64,000 bases of DNA from JAEUSG01 sp964590225. GTDB lineage: Bacteria; Fibrobacterota; OXYB2-FULL-49-7; JAEUSG01. Both the position numbers and the translations under genes were made by a program. Below the pieces are notes generated by a model. That model did not search any database, had not been told where the DNA came from, and was given only the letters and a program-made list of their open reading frames with translations. Positions 53,959-62,973 of the stretch are shown here, piece by piece. How positions within the stretch are numbered: the stretch's first letter is position 1; each line of letters starts with the position of its first letter. Where the stretch lies: NCBI GenBank assembly GCA_964590225.1, contig CAZPWS010000005.1, positions 1 to 64,000 of the forward strand. The letters run 5' to 3'.

Positions 53959-55095
53959 TAATCTCAAACCTATGTTGCTGAAGTTGTAGGCATTTTTCCC
54001 CAGAAATGAGTATGCAGTATATGGTCTGCTTTCTAATGAGTATTCAAACAGGATGGATGCCTGATTGCTGATCTTTTTTTTGATGCTCAGCTCTGTTGTC
54101 AGCGGGGCAAGTCCCGAGTAGATGTAGCTAAATTCATCAAATCCTGCCAGCAAGTTTGTAGTGTCTGTCTGATAGTAACCCCTGTATGTGCCTCTGGAAT
54201 AAATTGGAAAAACAATCTTGCCGGAGAACACTCCCCGAATGTACGACAGATTGGCATTGACAGAAAAAAGATTCTGCGGTGTTTGATATGGAAAGTATGC
54301 GCTTGTAACTTTCCCTGTTTCGTTGTCGGAAATGGGGCCATAGAGACTATGAGCAGAGTTTTCGTATGTGAGTGAACTGCCCGCATAAACATTGCCAGAA
54401 AAAGGGCCGTAGAAATAAAACGAAATTTTTGAAATCATATTTTCCGGTATGGGATTTGTTTTGTTGGATGACAGATTCATGGATGGATTCAGGATATCGT
54501 AGAAAGCCGAGAAGAACGAGCTGTCGGCCAGATAGTTGATGTATGTCGATCGTTCAATTTTGCCATATTGACTGCGCTGATACATTGCCCATGTTTCCCA
54601 GCCGTTTTTTGAAATACCTATTGCCGCAGAGTATACATTTTTGGAAACTCCTGTTTTTAATCCAACGGGATTGTCATTTATAGGTCCTGAATACAGACCG
54701 GGCTTGAATATGAGACTGTATTTTCCACCTTGCAGTTTCAGGTTGACAGTCGTGTGAATCGAAACAAAGAATTTTGGTTCTGACTTTAGAGCATAGGCAC
54801 CAGTGGATAGGTCCAGGCTTAAAGAGGACATATCAAATGATTTACCGAATTCTGTATTGCAACCTATTCCGTTGTTGCTGAATGTTGATATTCCATTCAA
54901 CGATCTATAAACTTCGCTTTCGCTGTAATAAAATTCCGCGCTAAAAAAATTCTTTTTTCTAATTTCTCCTTCGGTTTTAATCTTGTAATCAATCTGATTA
55001 TAAACAACGCCGTCAAATGTGTAGTCTATGCCACCTGAAAGTCTTAATGCCTCTGAAATTTGTATGGAGAGCAGGATAATGAGTAATATCACCAT
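53947..55095 (-). CDS. Probable outer-membrane beta-barrel protein
   Basis: The 382-residue protein has a signal peptide (MVILLIILLSIQISEALR) and alternating beta-strands with many Tyr, Phe and Ser (YTFDGVVYNQIDYKI, FFSAEFYYSESEVY, YNFSNIGLRLLLK at the end). No family is recognised. It is the last gene of the polysaccharide operon and a candidate for export or surface assembly of the glycan. It overlaps the upstream gene by 7 bp and the convergent T9SS gene by 12 bp. Confidence 0.65.
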   Translation of the reverse strand: MVILLIILLSIQISEALRLSGGIDYTFDGVVYNQIDYKIKTEGEIRKKNFFSAEFYYSESEVYRSLNGISTFSNNGIGCNTEFGKSFDMSSLSLDLSTGAYALKSEPKFFVSIHTTVNLKLQGGKYSLIFKPGLYSGPINDNPVGLKTGVSKNVYSAAIGISKNGWETWAMYQRSQYGKIERSTYINYLADSSFFSAFYDILNPSMNLSSNKTNPIPENMISKISFYFYGPFSGNVYAGSSLTYENSAHSLYGPISDNETGKVTSAYFPYQTPQNLFSVNANLSYIRGVFSGKIVFPIYSRGTYRGYYQTDTTNLLAGFDEFSYIYSGLAPLTTELSIKKKISNQASILFEYSLESRPYTAYSFLGKNAYNFSNIGLRLLLK

Positions 55096-56411
55096 ACGAC
55101 AACTTTCTGGAAATACACGGTGTTGGCTGTAGATATTCTTGCGATAAATATACCAGAAGATGACTTTGTATCCAGGTCAAGAGTAAGGCTTCCGTTTGAA
55201 TTGCTGTAGCTGTTGGTTTTTGTGATTTTGGTACCTGAAATCGAATAAAGCTGGATGTTGCAAGGCTGGTTGGCTGGCAGATTGAATATGGTCAATGCAT
55301 TATTGTTGCAATAGGTTGTCAATGCCATTGTTCTGGTGTTTGTTGTTTTGCGATCCGTCGGGAGATTGTCGGTTATAGGCTTTGTAATCAATTTCATGGT
55401 TCCGTTCTGGTTGTTCAGCCAGCAGAGTGTATCATCGAAAATTGTCGGATGCGCTTGATAGCCATCTTTTACAACTAAAGGTATTTCCCTCCCTGCGAGT
55501 AGGTCATAACCATATATGTCACAATTGCCTGTATCGTTGTTAATAGCATTTCTGTAGTCTTCCCATGCAATAAAATTGCCGTAAATATAAGGCCTTCCTT
55601 GAAAACCTGACACCTCACAAATAGGTTTAACTTCTTTAGTAATAATATTGTATGCATATATATCAACATCATTGGGATCTGTCATACACTTTCTGTAATC
55701 TTCCCAAACAACATAATCGCCATTAATTCGCGGATATTCCTTGCCGGCATTGTATTGGGCAATCTCGGTAGCGGTTTGGGTCGAAATTGTGTACATAAAA
55801 AGCCGTCCGTATGTATCCGTATAATCAATCCAAACTATTCTTTCTCCGTTAGTATATGGGCGGCACTGGTATGAATGGTTGTTGGTAACCCGATACTCTG
55901 TATTATCTGTTAGATCATAGTAGTAAACTTCAGAATTGAGGCTGTCAATTGTTGATGTGTCAATATAACGATAATCGATCCATGTAACAATATTACCATA
56001 TGTGTGAACCATTGATTTCCACGCTGTGCTGCTTGTCAGTTGTCTTTTGGCACCTGTATCTATCTGCTTAAGATAGAGATAGCTTGTGCTACCACCCTGA
56101 TAGCTTCCACCACCACTTCCGCCGCCGGATCCGCTTGTTTTATATGGAATGTAAACAATATTGTTGCCGTAAAATCCATAAGAAATATAATATGGGTATG
56201 TCCCATCATCTGGTATTATGGTTGTCTTGGCCTTTGTCTTGATGTCAACAATATTTATGGAACTATAAAAAATAGTCGATGTAATATAGGTGTAATCCAT
56301 ATATGCAATCTTGCCGGAAGATCCTGTCCCCCATGTATCTACAGATACATGGGTTATTGTATCAGTAGCGGCGTTTAATATTGCGATTAAGATGAGTATA
56401 ATTATTAGCAT
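55089..56411 (-). CDS. Secreted TolB-like propeller protein with sorting domain
   Basis: The 440-residue protein has a signal peptide (MLIIILILIAILNAATDT). Propeller-like repeats share the WxDYR motif: VTWIDYRYIDTS, IVWIDYTDTYG, VVWEDYRKCMT, IAWEDYRNAIN, LCWLNNQNG. The end (LTIFNLPANQPCNIQLYSISG, SGIFIARISTANTVYFQKVVV) is a T9SS-like sorting domain. Low-complexity Gly/Ser (GSGGGSGGGS) sits at about residue 95. It is related in architecture to the convergent 52564 gene. It starts 15 bp after the GH26-like gene. Confidence 0.8.
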   Translation of the reverse strand: MLIIILILIAILNAATDTITHVSVDTWGTGSSGKIAYMDYTYITSTIFYSSINIVDIKTKAKTTIIPDDGTYPYYISYGFYGNNIVYIPYKTSGSGGGSGGGSYQGGSTSYLYLKQIDTGAKRQLTSSTAWKSMVHTYGNIVTWIDYRYIDTSTIDSLNSEVYYYDLTDNTEYRVTNNHSYQCRPYTNGERIVWIDYTDTYGRLFMYTISTQTATEIAQYNAGKEYPRINGDYVVWEDYRKCMTDPNDVDIYAYNIITKEVKPICEVSGFQGRPYIYGNFIAWEDYRNAINNDTGNCDIYGYDLLAGREIPLVVKDGYQAHPTIFDDTLCWLNNQNGTMKLITKPITDNLPTDRKTTNTRTMALTTYCNNNALTIFNLPANQPCNIQLYSISGTKITKTNSYSNSNGSLTLDLDTKSSSGIFIARISTANTVYFQKVVVW

Positions 56412-56426
56412 GCGCTTCTCCTTATT

Positions 56427-57479
56427 CTATCGTTGAGTTATGTTCATTCTTACTAAAGAGTTAATGTTTATTGAGGTAAATACGGCAGAGTCGCTTGAAA
56501 ATCCGAGGTCAACTGGTATTCCTGTTGGGGTAGTTGAATTAGGTGTGTCGAAAATTACCAGAGCCTTTATTAATGGAAAATTGTTAGTTGACAGTACATG
56601 AAACATATCACGATACCAGTTGCCTTTGTTACCACCATTTGATACTGTTCCGACTTCACAAACAATTATCGGTTTATCGAATCTGCTAAAAGCGTCATAT
56701 AACAATTTAGTCATTATATAGAAGTCCATCCATATACCATCGGTCGAGAACGAACCAAAGTTGAATACATCCAGAGCAATCCAGTCGACATATTGGTCTC
56801 CAGGATAGTAAATCGTATCGGCAGCCTTGTATGGGCACCACACAAAGGCAACATTTACTGCACCCTCTTCCTGGAAGATGGAATAGGTATGCCGCCAGAA
56901 TTTTATGAAAAATTCAGGTGAGTTGCCATAGCAGCTACACCATGAGTACCACGGATTCGATACTTCGTGAGCAACTCTCAGGAAAAATGGTTCGCCAAAC
57001 TTTACAGCATTTCTCGCCCATTTCCTGATATAGCTATCAAATGCACCAGTTGATAAAAGCTTGAGCGAACTATCTGGGCTTGCGCCTTTATATTTTTGAA
57101 ACCCCGATATCCATGGCTCCCATGTGATTAAAGGAGTAAAGCCGCCCCGGTGAAGATTTTCGTTAACCCGACTTTTGAATCTGTTTTCATCTTCGTCTCC
57201 CCATGCCTGGTAGTAAGATATAATTGTGAATTCTGATTTTAGTCTGTTTTCTATGTTGTAAGTATTGTCAAACTGGTAAGGTAATTCCGGGCGATAGATT
57301 CCAAGCCTGAAATCATTTGTCCCGGCAAGCACTGTTTTGTTTTTTACCAGATTTTTTATTACGACAGAATGGTATGTTTCAAGAACGACTGTTTCAACTG
57401 GATGGACCACAAATATGTAGATTAAAAACAGAAGTACAACTGTCAAAACGGCTATAGTTATTCTGGTAGCCCGCTTCAT
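56427..57479 (-). CDS. Membrane-anchored GH26-like glycoside hydrolase
   Basis: The 350-residue protein has an N-terminal anchor helix (ITIAVLTVVLLFLIYIFVV) and an extracytoplasmic catalytic domain like beta-mannanases of family 26. FFLRVAHEVSNPWYSW carries the HE acid/base pair, IIVCEVGT carries the likely nucleophile Glu, and VDWIALDVFNFG fits the barrel. The start at 57479 overlaps the glycosyltransferase stop by 4 bp (ATGA), so the enzyme is coupled to it. It probably trims or releases the polymer made by that synthase. Confidence 0.8.
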   Translation of the reverse strand: MKRATRITIAVLTVVLLFLIYIFVVHPVETVVLETYHSVVIKNLVKNKTVLAGTNDFRLGIYRPELPYQFDNTYNIENRLKSEFTIISYYQAWGDEDENRFKSRVNENLHRGGFTPLITWEPWISGFQKYKGASPDSSLKLLSTGAFDSYIRKWARNAVKFGEPFFLRVAHEVSNPWYSWCSCYGNSPEFFIKFWRHTYSIFQEEGAVNVAFVWCPYKAADTIYYPGDQYVDWIALDVFNFGSFSTDGIWMDFYIMTKLLYDAFSRFDKPIIVCEVGTVSNGGNKGNWYRDMFHVLSTNNFPLIKALVIFDTPNSTTPTGIPVDLGFSSDSAVFTSININSLVRMNITQR

Positions 57480-58990
57480 CTTTTTAGTCCCCAATAAACT
57501 ACCGGTAAAAGAGATAATATGTTTACTGCAGCAAAAAAAGACATTAACCATGTGCCATCCTCAATATGGTGGTAAAAAATCAATGGGTAGATGATAGCCA
57601 ACATAGAAAAAAAGATGATAATCATGTGAGGCAGCAAAAGCATCGCCGATGTTTTCCCTGTTCCTGATTTCGGTGTGGGAAGATAGGGTACTTTTTTACC
57701 GATGAGGAAGTATAAAAGGCTAAGCGCATAAATGTGCCATGTCCCTTTTTCAAGTAGCATTGCACGCCATGGAAAACCTTTTTCACTATCGCTAGTGTAC
57801 CAGCGCTGTATGAAGAGACTTATTGATAGTGACATTACTATATATGGAGCAACATGAAGAAAAAATCCCCCAACTGGCATCTCGACGGCATAAATTTGCA
57901 TAAAAAGGAAAATTATCGGAGCAGTAACAGAAATGAGCCCGGAAAGGCCACTTAAATAGAAAGTACCGGCAAAAAAGTAGTAGATCTTTTGCGTAGTTGA
58001 CAATTTTCTGAACCGAGTTGGATACTCTCGCGCGAACAAATCAAACATTCCACATGCCCACTTGAGTTGCTGATTGAAAAATGTTTGTAAATCGGCCGGA
58101 ACAAGACCATAGGATGCTCTGTAGGGGACAAATCGACTTTTCCATCCCGAAGCGTGCAACCTCATGGATGTGCAAGCATCTTCGGCAAGGTGGACAGCAT
58201 GGCCACCAATGGAATCAAGCGCTTTGCGGCGAAAAAAGCAGTTCGCGCCTATGGCAATGGCCATGTTAAGCCCATTTAAACCGAGCATAAGAGGTCCGTA
58301 GAATCCGTATGTCTGCTCTGCTGCACCATGCGCGATATTGTTCTCTCTCTCATTGTGATATGCCTGAACTACCTGGACAAATCCGACTTCGCAGTCTTCC
58401 ATTTGTGGAAGAGTCTTGTCGATAAAATCAGGTTCAGGTATATGGTCAGGATCGAGTATAAGCACAAAGTCACTTTTGGCCATGTTGTGTAGGCAATAAT
58501 TTATCTTACCCGCTTTCGCCCCCTTGACTCCGCTACAATCTACATGTATGACATTTAGCTTTTTGCATAATTCTTTAAGATTCGTATCATTTCCACCATC
58601 CAGCAGATATGAAGTATGTGGGTGTTTTATTCGCTGGATTGCCGAAAGAGTTTCAACAAACATCTCGTATGGCTCACCTGGCATTGCCGTGGTAAGTACA
58701 TCGACAGTAGAGTTTTGACTGGCTTTTACGGAAACAGGTAGTTTGATAAAGCAGTAATATATCCAGGAAAATACCGACCGTACCGGTGTTCGGAAAACAG
58801 CGTAACTCAAGATCAGGAATAGCAGAAGCTGTTTTCTATGTCCTCCCAAAAACCAGTATTCGCCAAAATACATTATAGATTCGATACCTGCTATGACAAG
58901 TAGCATTAGAATTATCTTATCGCATATTGTAACGCGGATTTGTTTTCGTCCAGTATCAAATATGGGCGACTTGGTTTCTATTTTACCCAT
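57476..58990 (-). CDS. Cellulose-synthase-like GT2 glycosyltransferase
   Basis: The 504-residue membrane enzyme has two N-terminal helices, a GT-A domain and C-terminal helices (about 335-500). The processive-synthase signature is complete: first Asp in DVLTTAMPGEP region (D97), DPD at 180-182, ED at 270-271 (LAEDACTSMRL) and the QxxxW motif QQLKW at 307-311. The start is the ATG at 58990; earlier codons would overlap the TPR gene. It should polymerise a beta-linked glycan from a nucleotide sugar and thread it across the membrane. No PilZ domain is visible. Confidence 0.88.
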   Translation of the reverse strand: MGKIETKSPIFDTGRKQIRVTICDKIILMLLVIAGIESIMYFGEYWFLGGHRKQLLLFLILSYAVFRTPVRSVFSWIYYCFIKLPVSVKASQNSTVDVLTTAMPGEPYEMFVETLSAIQRIKHPHTSYLLDGGNDTNLKELCKKLNVIHVDCSGVKGAKAGKINYCLHNMAKSDFVLILDPDHIPEPDFIDKTLPQMEDCEVGFVQVVQAYHNERENNIAHGAAEQTYGFYGPLMLGLNGLNMAIAIGANCFFRRKALDSIGGHAVHLAEDACTSMRLHASGWKSRFVPYRASYGLVPADLQTFFNQQLKWACGMFDLFAREYPTRFRKLSTTQKIYYFFAGTFYLSGLSGLISVTAPIIFLFMQIYAVEMPVGGFFLHVAPYIVMSLSISLFIQRWYTSDSEKGFPWRAMLLEKGTWHIYALSLLYFLIGKKVPYLPTPKSGTGKTSAMLLLPHMIIIFFSMLAIIYPLIFYHHIEDGTWLMSFFAAVNILSLLPVVYWGLKR

Positions 58991-59844
58991 AGCAGATTTT
59001 CCAGGCTGAGCTTTGCCTGTTTGTTGTCTGGTTGGAGGAGTAGAATTTCCGAGTATGTGTTTTTCGCCGCCTTGAACATGCTTTCCCACTCAAGAAACTT
59101 GCCTTTAAGCAACATGGCTTCTATCAGCCGTATAAATTCGATGCTCTGCACCGGAACTTCCTTGTTGTCTGTAATCAGCTTGTTCAGTTCGCTTATTGCT
59201 CTGCCTGTCTCTTTTCGCCACGCGCTTATTTCGGCTTTTCTTGTAACTGCAGCCATTTTGACACTAAGTGGCGCTGATTTATTGTTTATGATTTCCATAT
59301 ATATCAGCTCTGATCTTACAAATTCTTTTGTCCACGAAAGAACTTGTGCTTTTCTGAACTGGATGTTCCATGGCTTGATTTTTTCTGCAAGAAGGAGTGA
59401 ATCGTAGAGGATCAATGATTCGTCAAATTTACCGACCATTTCAAGGTAGAGTGCGGCAATTCTTTTGTAGTAAAAATTACTCTTGTTTTTTACCTTTCCA
59501 AGCTTTTCCATGGCAGCCTTGAAGTCCTTTTTCCAGAGAAGAGCTTCACCATATGCAATATACAGGGAGTCATCTGTTTTGTCTGATATGTCAATGGTTT
59601 TTCTGATATAAAACAGAGCAGAATCAGCATTGAATAGGTTTGTGTATATAAGAGCACGCATGCGATTTGTCCAATATCCGTTTCCGCATTTGTCGATTAC
59701 CATTAGCGCATCATCAAAATTGTCGGTATTGAAAAAGCGACTTGCCTTATCTGCGCATAATGAATCAGGAACTGTTGACGCACCGATAAAGCAATGCATG
59801 AGAGCAAGAAAAGTGAAAATATATCTATGGATTAGGTGTCTCAT
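58978..59844 (-). CDS. Exported TPR-repeat protein of the polysaccharide operon
   Basis: The 288-residue protein has a signal peptide (FLALMHCFIGASTVPD). It has helical repeats of TPR type (FFNTDNFDDALMVIDKC, GEALLWKKDFKAAMEKLG, LYLEMVGKFDESLILYDSL). Periplasmic TPR proteins such as AlgK or BcsC form scaffolds in exopolysaccharide export, and this place in the operon fits that. It overlaps the glycosyltransferase gene by 13 bp and the epimerase gene by 4 bp. Confidence 0.75.
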   Translation of the reverse strand: MRHLIHRYIFTFLALMHCFIGASTVPDSLCADKASRFFNTDNFDDALMVIDKCGNGYWTNRMRALIYTNLFNADSALFYIRKTIDISDKTDDSLYIAYGEALLWKKDFKAAMEKLGKVKNKSNFYYKRIAALYLEMVGKFDESLILYDSLLLAEKIKPWNIQFRKAQVLSWTKEFVRSELIYMEIINNKSAPLSVKMAAVTRKAEISAWRKETGRAISELNKLITDNKEVPVQSIEFIRLIEAMLLKGKFLEWESMFKAAKNTYSEILLLQPDNKQAKLSLENLLWVK

Positions 59845-60773
59845 CTTTTCCTCTTCAATTTTTCATATTCAACCGTTTGTTGCAGGCCATCCTCCAGTGT
59901 TGTGATTGCCTTCCAGCCCATTTCTCTGAAAGCTTTGCTGCAGTCAAGGTGATACTCCCATGTTTCGCTTTCCCGATACGGTATTGTACCAAACTTTATT
60001 CTACCGCTGGTCCCTGTCAGCCTTTCTATTATCAAGGCAGTCTCTTCAAGCGAATAGGGTTTCCCCGATGAAATGTTGAATATGCCTGTTATTTCACTGT
60101 TGTCTAATATTTTCAAAATTGCCAAAACCATGTCTTTGACGAAGAGAAAGTCTCTCTTTTGTTCACCTTTAGTCATATTGAATTCACTACCATTAATTAG
60201 CGATGAAATGATGGAAGGGATGAACATATTACCTGTTTGCCCTGGACCATATATTGTTCCTGCCCTGAGTATTGCAGAGGGAAACACATATTTCTGTGAA
60301 TAAAAATCCGTCACCTGTTCACATAATACCTTTGAGAGCGAGTAATGATCGGCCGGTGCGAGAGTCATACCTTCATCAAAAGGAGACTCCTGGTTTCCGT
60401 AAACGAGTGCTGTTGAAGGAAAGACAAATCTGCATTTTTTGTCTGCCGCCAGCTTGAGCGCATTGATTGTAGTGTGAACGTTGAAACTTACAATATTTGC
60501 CTGATCCAAAATCGATTGAGACTGGGGAAGAATGGCAGCCAGGTGAATTATTGCATTGTACTCATATCTCTTGCCTAGCTGTTCTATTAGAGAATTGTCT
60601 GTTAAATCTCCGGAAACATATTCCACAACCGCACAGGTATTCTCGAATGGGACAAGATTCCTGCCCATATCCATGGCAACGACTTTCCCCGACTTATAGA
60701 TGGAAATATGGTTGATCAGATGCCTTCCAATAAGACCATTGGCACCAGTTATTAATATCAGCTTATCCAGCAA
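59841..60773 (-). CDS. NAD-dependent nucleotide-sugar epimerase/dehydratase
   Basis: The 310-residue extended SDR enzyme has NAD binding by LITGANGLIGRHL at the N-terminus and the catalytic YSLSK motif (about 147-151) following FPSTALVYG. In the same run as rfbF and rfbG it probably acts on a CDP- or UDP-linked sugar (reductase or epimerase). The exact reaction cannot be told. It overlaps rfbG by 16 bp and the TPR gene by 4 bp. Confidence 0.85.
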   Translation of the reverse strand: MLDKLILITGANGLIGRHLINHISIYKSGKVVAMDMGRNLVPFENTCAVVEYVSGDLTDNSLIEQLGKRYEYNAIIHLAAILPQSQSILDQANIVSFNVHTTINALKLAADKKCRFVFPSTALVYGNQESPFDEGMTLAPADHYSLSKVLCEQVTDFYSQKYVFPSAILRAGTIYGPGQTGNMFIPSIISSLINGSEFNMTKGEQKRDFLFVKDMVLAILKILDNSEITGIFNISSGKPYSLEETALIIERLTGTSGRIKFGTIPYRESETWEYHLDCSKAFREMGWKAITTLEDGLQQTVEYEKLKRKR

Positions 60774-61864
60774 ACCCTCCTTTTCTGAGCGTCATCAAGA
60801 TATGACTCGATATCTGTATTGCTTGATATTCTTCTGTATTCGTAGTATTCCCTGTACCAGTCTATGGTTTTTTTGATTGCGACATTAAAATCCCATACCG
60901 GTATCCAGTCAAGCATGAGCCGCGCCTTGGAACAGTCGAGTGTGAGTGACCTTGCTTCGTGAGGTGCATTTGCGGATTTCTGCGTTACAGACTTGATTTG
61001 TGGCCATAATAAGACCGCTTCTCTCATGATTTCACCAACAGATTTCACATCATCAGCCGGAGGTCCGAAGTTAAATTGCGTGGCATATTCTTTCTTGCCT
61101 TGCAGAAGTTTTTGTCCAAGCAGAAGGTAGCCACTCAGGCAGTCAAGAACATGTTGCCAGGGTCTTGTTGAAAGGGGATTTCTGATAATTACGGCTTCGT
61201 CAATACTTGCGGAGCGGACAATGTCGGGAATAAGGCGATCCTGAGCCCAGTCACCACCCCCAATTACATTACCAGCCCTTGCTATTGCGAGCAGGAGGTT
61301 GTGCTTGTCTCCATAAGTGGATAGGTTAAAAAATGAATCCCTGTAGCTTGCAAGAAGTATATCGGCGCATGATTTTGACGAACTGTATGGATCGTAACCA
61401 CCGAGCTCATCGTTCTCGCGATAACCCCACCACCATTCTCTGTTTTTGTAAACCTTGTCGGTTGTAATGGCGATAAGAGCTTTTACTGACTTTGTCGCAC
61501 GGCATGATTCACAAACATTGAGTGTGCCCATCACATTGGCGGCATAGGTATCAACTGGATTTGTGTAAGAGAGTCGTACTATAGGTTGTGCGGCAAGGTG
61601 GAAAACAATTTCAGGCTCTATCGCAGATAATGTCTTATCTAGTTCATGTTTGTTAGTAATGTCGCCGATAATTGTGACAAGCTTAGTGTCAAGTAGATCG
61701 ATATGGTTTGGCTCTGTCGGAGGCTTAAGGGAAAAGCCATATATTTCTGCTCCAAGTTTTGAGAGCCATAAGGACAACCACGATCCTTTAAAGCCAGTAT
61801 GCCCTGTGATCAGTACCCGTTTTCCTGCGTATATGCTATTGAATTGTATCATTGTTAATCTCAT
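60758..61864 (-). CDS. rfbG: CDP-glucose 4,6-dehydratase
   Basis: The 368-residue SDR enzyme removes water from CDP-glucose to give CDP-4-keto-6-deoxyglucose. NAD binding is VLITGHTGFKGSWLSLWL, and YSSSK is the catalytic pair with TDKVYKN. Family-specific ENDELGGYDPYS and GNVIGGGDWAQDRLIPD are present. An internal ATG four codons later could be the real start. It lies 17 bp after rfbF, its partner in the pathway. Confidence 0.92.
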   Translation of the reverse strand: MRLTMIQFNSIYAGKRVLITGHTGFKGSWLSLWLSKLGAEIYGFSLKPPTEPNHIDLLDTKLVTIIGDITNKHELDKTLSAIEPEIVFHLAAQPIVRLSYTNPVDTYAANVMGTLNVCESCRATKSVKALIAITTDKVYKNREWWWGYRENDELGGYDPYSSSKSCADILLASYRDSFFNLSTYGDKHNLLLAIARAGNVIGGGDWAQDRLIPDIVRSASIDEAVIIRNPLSTRPWQHVLDCLSGYLLLGQKLLQGKKEYATQFNFGPPADDVKSVGEIMREAVLLWPQIKSVTQKSANAPHEARSLTLDCSKARLMLDWIPVWDFNVAIKKTIDWYREYYEYRRISSNTDIESYLDDAQKRRVCWIS

Positions 61865-61881
61865 GGTAGCCGGTTAATAAA

Positions 61882-62694
61882 TCATGTCCATAATTTCCAT
61901 GGAGCTTTATCAGAATCCCACATTTTATTCAATTCCTGATAATCTTTAAATGTATCCATACAGTGCCAGAATCCGTCCCACGGATACATGAGTAGTTCAC
62001 TATTTCTAACAAGTCTCTTGAAAGGCATATCTTCGAGCACCGTGGTATCGTTCTCGATATGTTCGAATAGTCGTGTGTTAAATACGAAAAAACCGCCATT
62101 AATTCTTCCAGACATTACGGGCTTTTCCCTAAAAGAAGTTATTGCATTGTTATCGTCTGTTTCGACAATACCGAAAGTAGTTGGCAAGTGGACTCCAGTA
62201 AGCGTTGCAGTACGACCGTGCGATTTGTGAAATTTATAGAGGTCGTGTATATTTACATCTGATAGACCATCACCATAAGTCGCAAAAAAAAGATCGTTGT
62301 CAATATATTTTGCGATTCGTTTTATCCTTCCACCCGTCATTGTGTTTACTCCAGTCAGGGCAAAGGTTATCTCCCACTCGTCAACATCTCTGTCGTTTCT
62401 CCGCTCTTCGGTGAAAGTTCTTACCTCTGCATTTTCTATTTTCATAGTAAAATCATGAGTGCGAGCATGATAATTTTCGAAATAATCAATAATTGTATCT
62501 CCTTTATATCCAAGGCATAAAATAAAACGGCGAATTCCATAGAAAGAATATGTCTTCATAATATGCCATAGAATCGGTTTGCCACCAACATCAATGAGTG
62601 GCTTAGGAATACCGTCCGCTACACCCCGTATTCTTGTGCCTTGTCCACCGCAAAGTATCACGACTTGATAATTTGAAAGCAATTTTTCCTGCAT
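61882..62694 (-). CDS. rfbF: Glucose-1-phosphate cytidylyltransferase
   Basis: The 270-residue enzyme makes CDP-glucose from CTP and glucose 1-phosphate. The nucleotide-binding loop is VVILCGGQGTRIRG, followed by IPKPLIDVGGKPILWHIM, and the metal-binding region has FFATYGDGLSDV. Length and order (rfbF-rfbG) match O-antigen gene sets. It is the first gene of the minus-strand run and sits 51 bp downstream of a perfect sigma-54 promoter. Confidence 0.94.
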   Translation of the reverse strand: MQEKLLSNYQVVILCGGQGTRIRGVADGIPKPLIDVGGKPILWHIMKTYSFYGIRRFILCLGYKGDTIIDYFENYHARTHDFTMKIENAEVRTFTEERRNDRDVDEWEITFALTGVNTMTGGRIKRIAKYIDNDLFFATYGDGLSDVNIHDLYKFHKSHGRTATLTGVHLPTTFGIVETDDNNAITSFREKPVMSGRINGGFFVFNTRLFEHIENDTTVLEDMPFKRLVRNSELLMYPWDGFWHCMDTFKDYQELNKMWDSDKAPWKLWT

Positions 62695-62745
62695 TAGGAT
62701 ACTCCTGAAAAAGTTTACAATCTCTTTGATGAGAATTACTGCTTT

Positions 62746-62761
62746 TGCAAAAAATGTGCCA
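62746..62761 (-). promoter_or_regulatory. Sigma-54 promoter, perfect consensus, for rfbF operon
   Basis: On the minus strand the sequence is TGGCAC, five bases, TTGCA, a full match to the -24/-12 consensus with correct spacing. The predicted transcript would start near 62734, leaving an untranslated leader of about 40 bases before the rfbF ATG (62694). It would drive the eight-gene block 62694-53947. Confidence 0.8.
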
Positions 62762-62772
62762 CAATATCATTT

Positions 62773-62788
62773 TGGGGATATTGTTGCT
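62773..62788 (+). promoter_or_regulatory. Weak sigma-54-like element facing the sulfatase gene
   Basis: TGGGGA, five bases, TTGCT has the GG and GC dinucleotides at the correct distance but lacks the CAC of the -24 box. It overlaps a short inverted repeat (CAATATC/GATATTG, 62762-62783). It could be a divergent promoter for the gene at 62974, but an accidental match is possible. The 279-bp region 62695-62973 holds no gene. Confidence 0.3.
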
Positions 62789-62973
62789 TTTGTTTGTTGA
62801 AATTTCGATTTTTGTGTTGAAAAGTAATCTTTAGTGATTAAAAATTATCAGACAAGTTATATTGCTATACAGCTCACGCTATTTTTTAAGACGCTGTCCA
62901 GTGTTATATGTTTTTTATATTTAGCTTTGTTCTGTGTATCCATAATTATTAAACGAAGGATTGGAATAAAACC

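Noticed and set aside
57480..57551. Longer start of the GH26-like gene
   Set aside because: It would overlap the glycosyltransferase gene by 76 bp and spoil the anchor helix; the ATG at 57479 gives the common 4-bp overlap.
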